NCBI GenBank assembly: GCA_001873375.1
Contig: MNZA01000048.1
Span: forward strand, 1-33,127
Reading direction: 5' to 3'
From: Oscillatoriales cyanobacterium CG2_30_44_21
GTDB lineage: Bacteria > Cyanobacteriota > Cyanobacteriia > Pseudanabaenales > Pseudanabaenaceae
Length of the DNA stretch: 33,127 nt
In this document: positions 32,541 through 33,127 of the stretch, piece after piece
Position numbering within the stretch: position 1 is the stretch's first letter
Layout: every line of letters starts with the position of its first letter
Made by a program: the position numbers and the translations under genes
The notes under the pieces: model-generated
The model's database searches: none
Told to the model about the DNA's origin: nothing
Seen by the model: the letters and a program-made list of their open reading frames with translations, nothing else

Positions 32541-32882
32541 TTAGGCTTTATTGAGACTCATGCCATTGGACTCAGCATAGCGATTCATAAACCGCAAGAA
32601 ACGCTCCCACTCGCCTTCACCGCTAAGTTTATGGATCGCCTCGATACCTGCGGACTTGCCATTGATGAATTTGGCATTGACGTTGCGAGTGACCATTTCA
32701 CCCTCTTCATCGATCATGTACATTCCCAAAATCTCATTGCTACCTGCGTTTTCGCCAGTCATGCAGTTAGGCGCTTCAAAGATAAACACCGCAACGCTGG
32801 TGTCTCCATCCTTCGATCTTGTTATTTTTACGTCCGTAGCTTCTTCATCAATTCCACGCGATAACTGTATTTTTGCTGCCAT
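32541..32882 (-). CDS. psb28: Photosystem II assembly protein Psb28
   Basis: A 113-residue protein of the Psb28 family. The matching parts are IQLSRGIDEEATDVKITRSKDG, the AVFIFEAP strand, ILGMYMIDEEGEMVTRNVNAKFINGKSAGIEAI, and EWERFLRFMNRYAESNGM. Psb28 binds the cytoplasmic face of photosystem II intermediates during assembly and is not part of the mature complex. The sequence looks like the Psb28-1 form, not Psb28-2. Together with the genome style it fixes the organism as a photosynthetic cyanobacterium. It is followed on its 5' side by repeat family A copy 3. Confidence 0.95.
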   Translation of the reverse strand: MAAKIQLSRGIDEEATDVKITRSKDGDTSVAVFIFEAPNCMTGENAGSNEILGMYMIDEEGEMVTRNVNAKFINGKSAGIEAIHKLSGEGEWERFLRFMNRYAESNGMSLNKA

Positions 32883-32930
32883 TTTTAAAACCTTGGATTG
32901 AAATTTCTTACAAGTAGATAGGGTTAATTA

Positions 32931-33010
32931 AAACCTAAAACCAGAGGTTGTTCCGCACGCTACGCGTGCGGAACAACCTTTTTGGTTTTTAGGTTACTTA
33001 TGCCTAGCTA
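32931..33010. repeat. Repeat family A, copy 3
   Basis: Inner stem-loop 32945-32979: 16-bp perfect arms, centre GC-TAC-GC. The outer AACCTAAAACCA and TGGTTTTTAGGTT also pair with one extra base. The trailing TTTTTAGGTTACTTATGCC and AGCTACTTA match copy 1 at 8422-8450. Confidence 0.8.
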
Positions 33011-33011
33011 C

Positions 33012-33127
33012 TTAAATTAATAAAACTATTCCAAAGTTTATAACTTTTTGGAACGATTCGGCTAAGCACTCATCGTAATTCACAGCAACTTTGGAGTTTT
33101 CCGCGCTAAAGTTGCTCTCACAAAACC
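33012..33127 (-). CDS. Possible C-terminal end of an unknown gene (runs off right edge)
   Basis: The minus-strand frame is open from the window edge to a TAA at 33012-33014, about 37 codons (visible end: SFQKVINFGIVLLI). Its composition (AENSKVAVNYDECLAES) looks protein-like, but it is too short to name. A second frame here also stays open for 14 codons. The inner inverted repeat AGCAACTTT...AAAGTTGCT at about 33082-33114 could be chance. Low confidence. Confidence 0.25.
   Translation of the reverse strand, partial: FCESNFSAENSKVAVNYDECLAESFQKVINFGIVLLI

Noticed and set aside
1-33127. tRNA or rRNA genes
   Set aside because: I saw no T-loop-like GGTTCGA patterns with cloverleaf arms and no rRNA sequence, though I could not run a covariance search.

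Overview
The window is a stretch of cyanobacterial chromosome. The evidence is psb28 (photosystem II assembly), ycf23/DUF561, DUF1824, DUF3318, ComFB, a DUF3769 LptD-like protein, a Pilin_GH domain and very many HIP1 octamers (GCGATCGC). The genome style, with short palindromes of GGCGGCGC-TTC-GCGCCGCC type after most genes, fits a Pseudanabaena-like organism; that genus assignment is an inference. The outstanding locus is a probable chromosomal replication origin, in the 821-base gap between dnaN and the holB operon.

Layout. 1-175: N-terminus of an IS1595-type transposase running off the left edge. 246-4496: DUF1824 and DUF3318 genes (divergent), a duplicated ComFB protein, a CGFS monothiol glutaredoxin and an MFS exporter. 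4562-8164: ftsW, dxr and an MBL-fold hydrolase, all on the minus strand. 8165-8818: repeats only. 8819-13202: copper P-type ATPase, SugE-type SMR exporter and a CPBP membrane protease. 13239-16137: tilS, then two secreted proteins of unknown function. 16310-21881: tyrS, a pilin-like protein, a GalT-family gene, an orphan OmpR-type regulator, Fe superoxide dismutase and an exported MsrB. 21969-25250: LptD-like protein and dnaN. 25251-26071: oriC. 26072-28079: holB, preceded by two small genes that share a C-terminal ribbon-helix-helix-like segment. 28528-32882: hisS, ycf23, a solitary tyrosine recombinase, moaB and psb28. A possible CDS end lies at the right edge.

The candidate oriC has nine-base DnaA boxes in two oppositely facing groups. 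The right-hand group is spaced at exact 21-base steps. At the left edge, box - GC-rich spacer - repeated trinucleotide - AT-rich DNA follows the order of the bacterial basal unwinding system. dnaN and holB both encode parts of the replicase.

The second theme is the intergenic DNA. I located about 38 palindromes by eye. Most have near-perfect arms of 12-30 bp around a centre of the form GC-NNN-GC. The arm sequence differs at each locus and sometimes includes the last codons and stop of the adjacent gene. At least three families of flanking sequence recur. Many palindromes have an A-run before and a T-run after the stem and sit between convergent genes, so they probably act as bidirectional terminators. 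One repeat copy has been read into the apparent N-terminus of the copper ATPase ORF. Most metabolic genes here are ordinary housekeeping genes.
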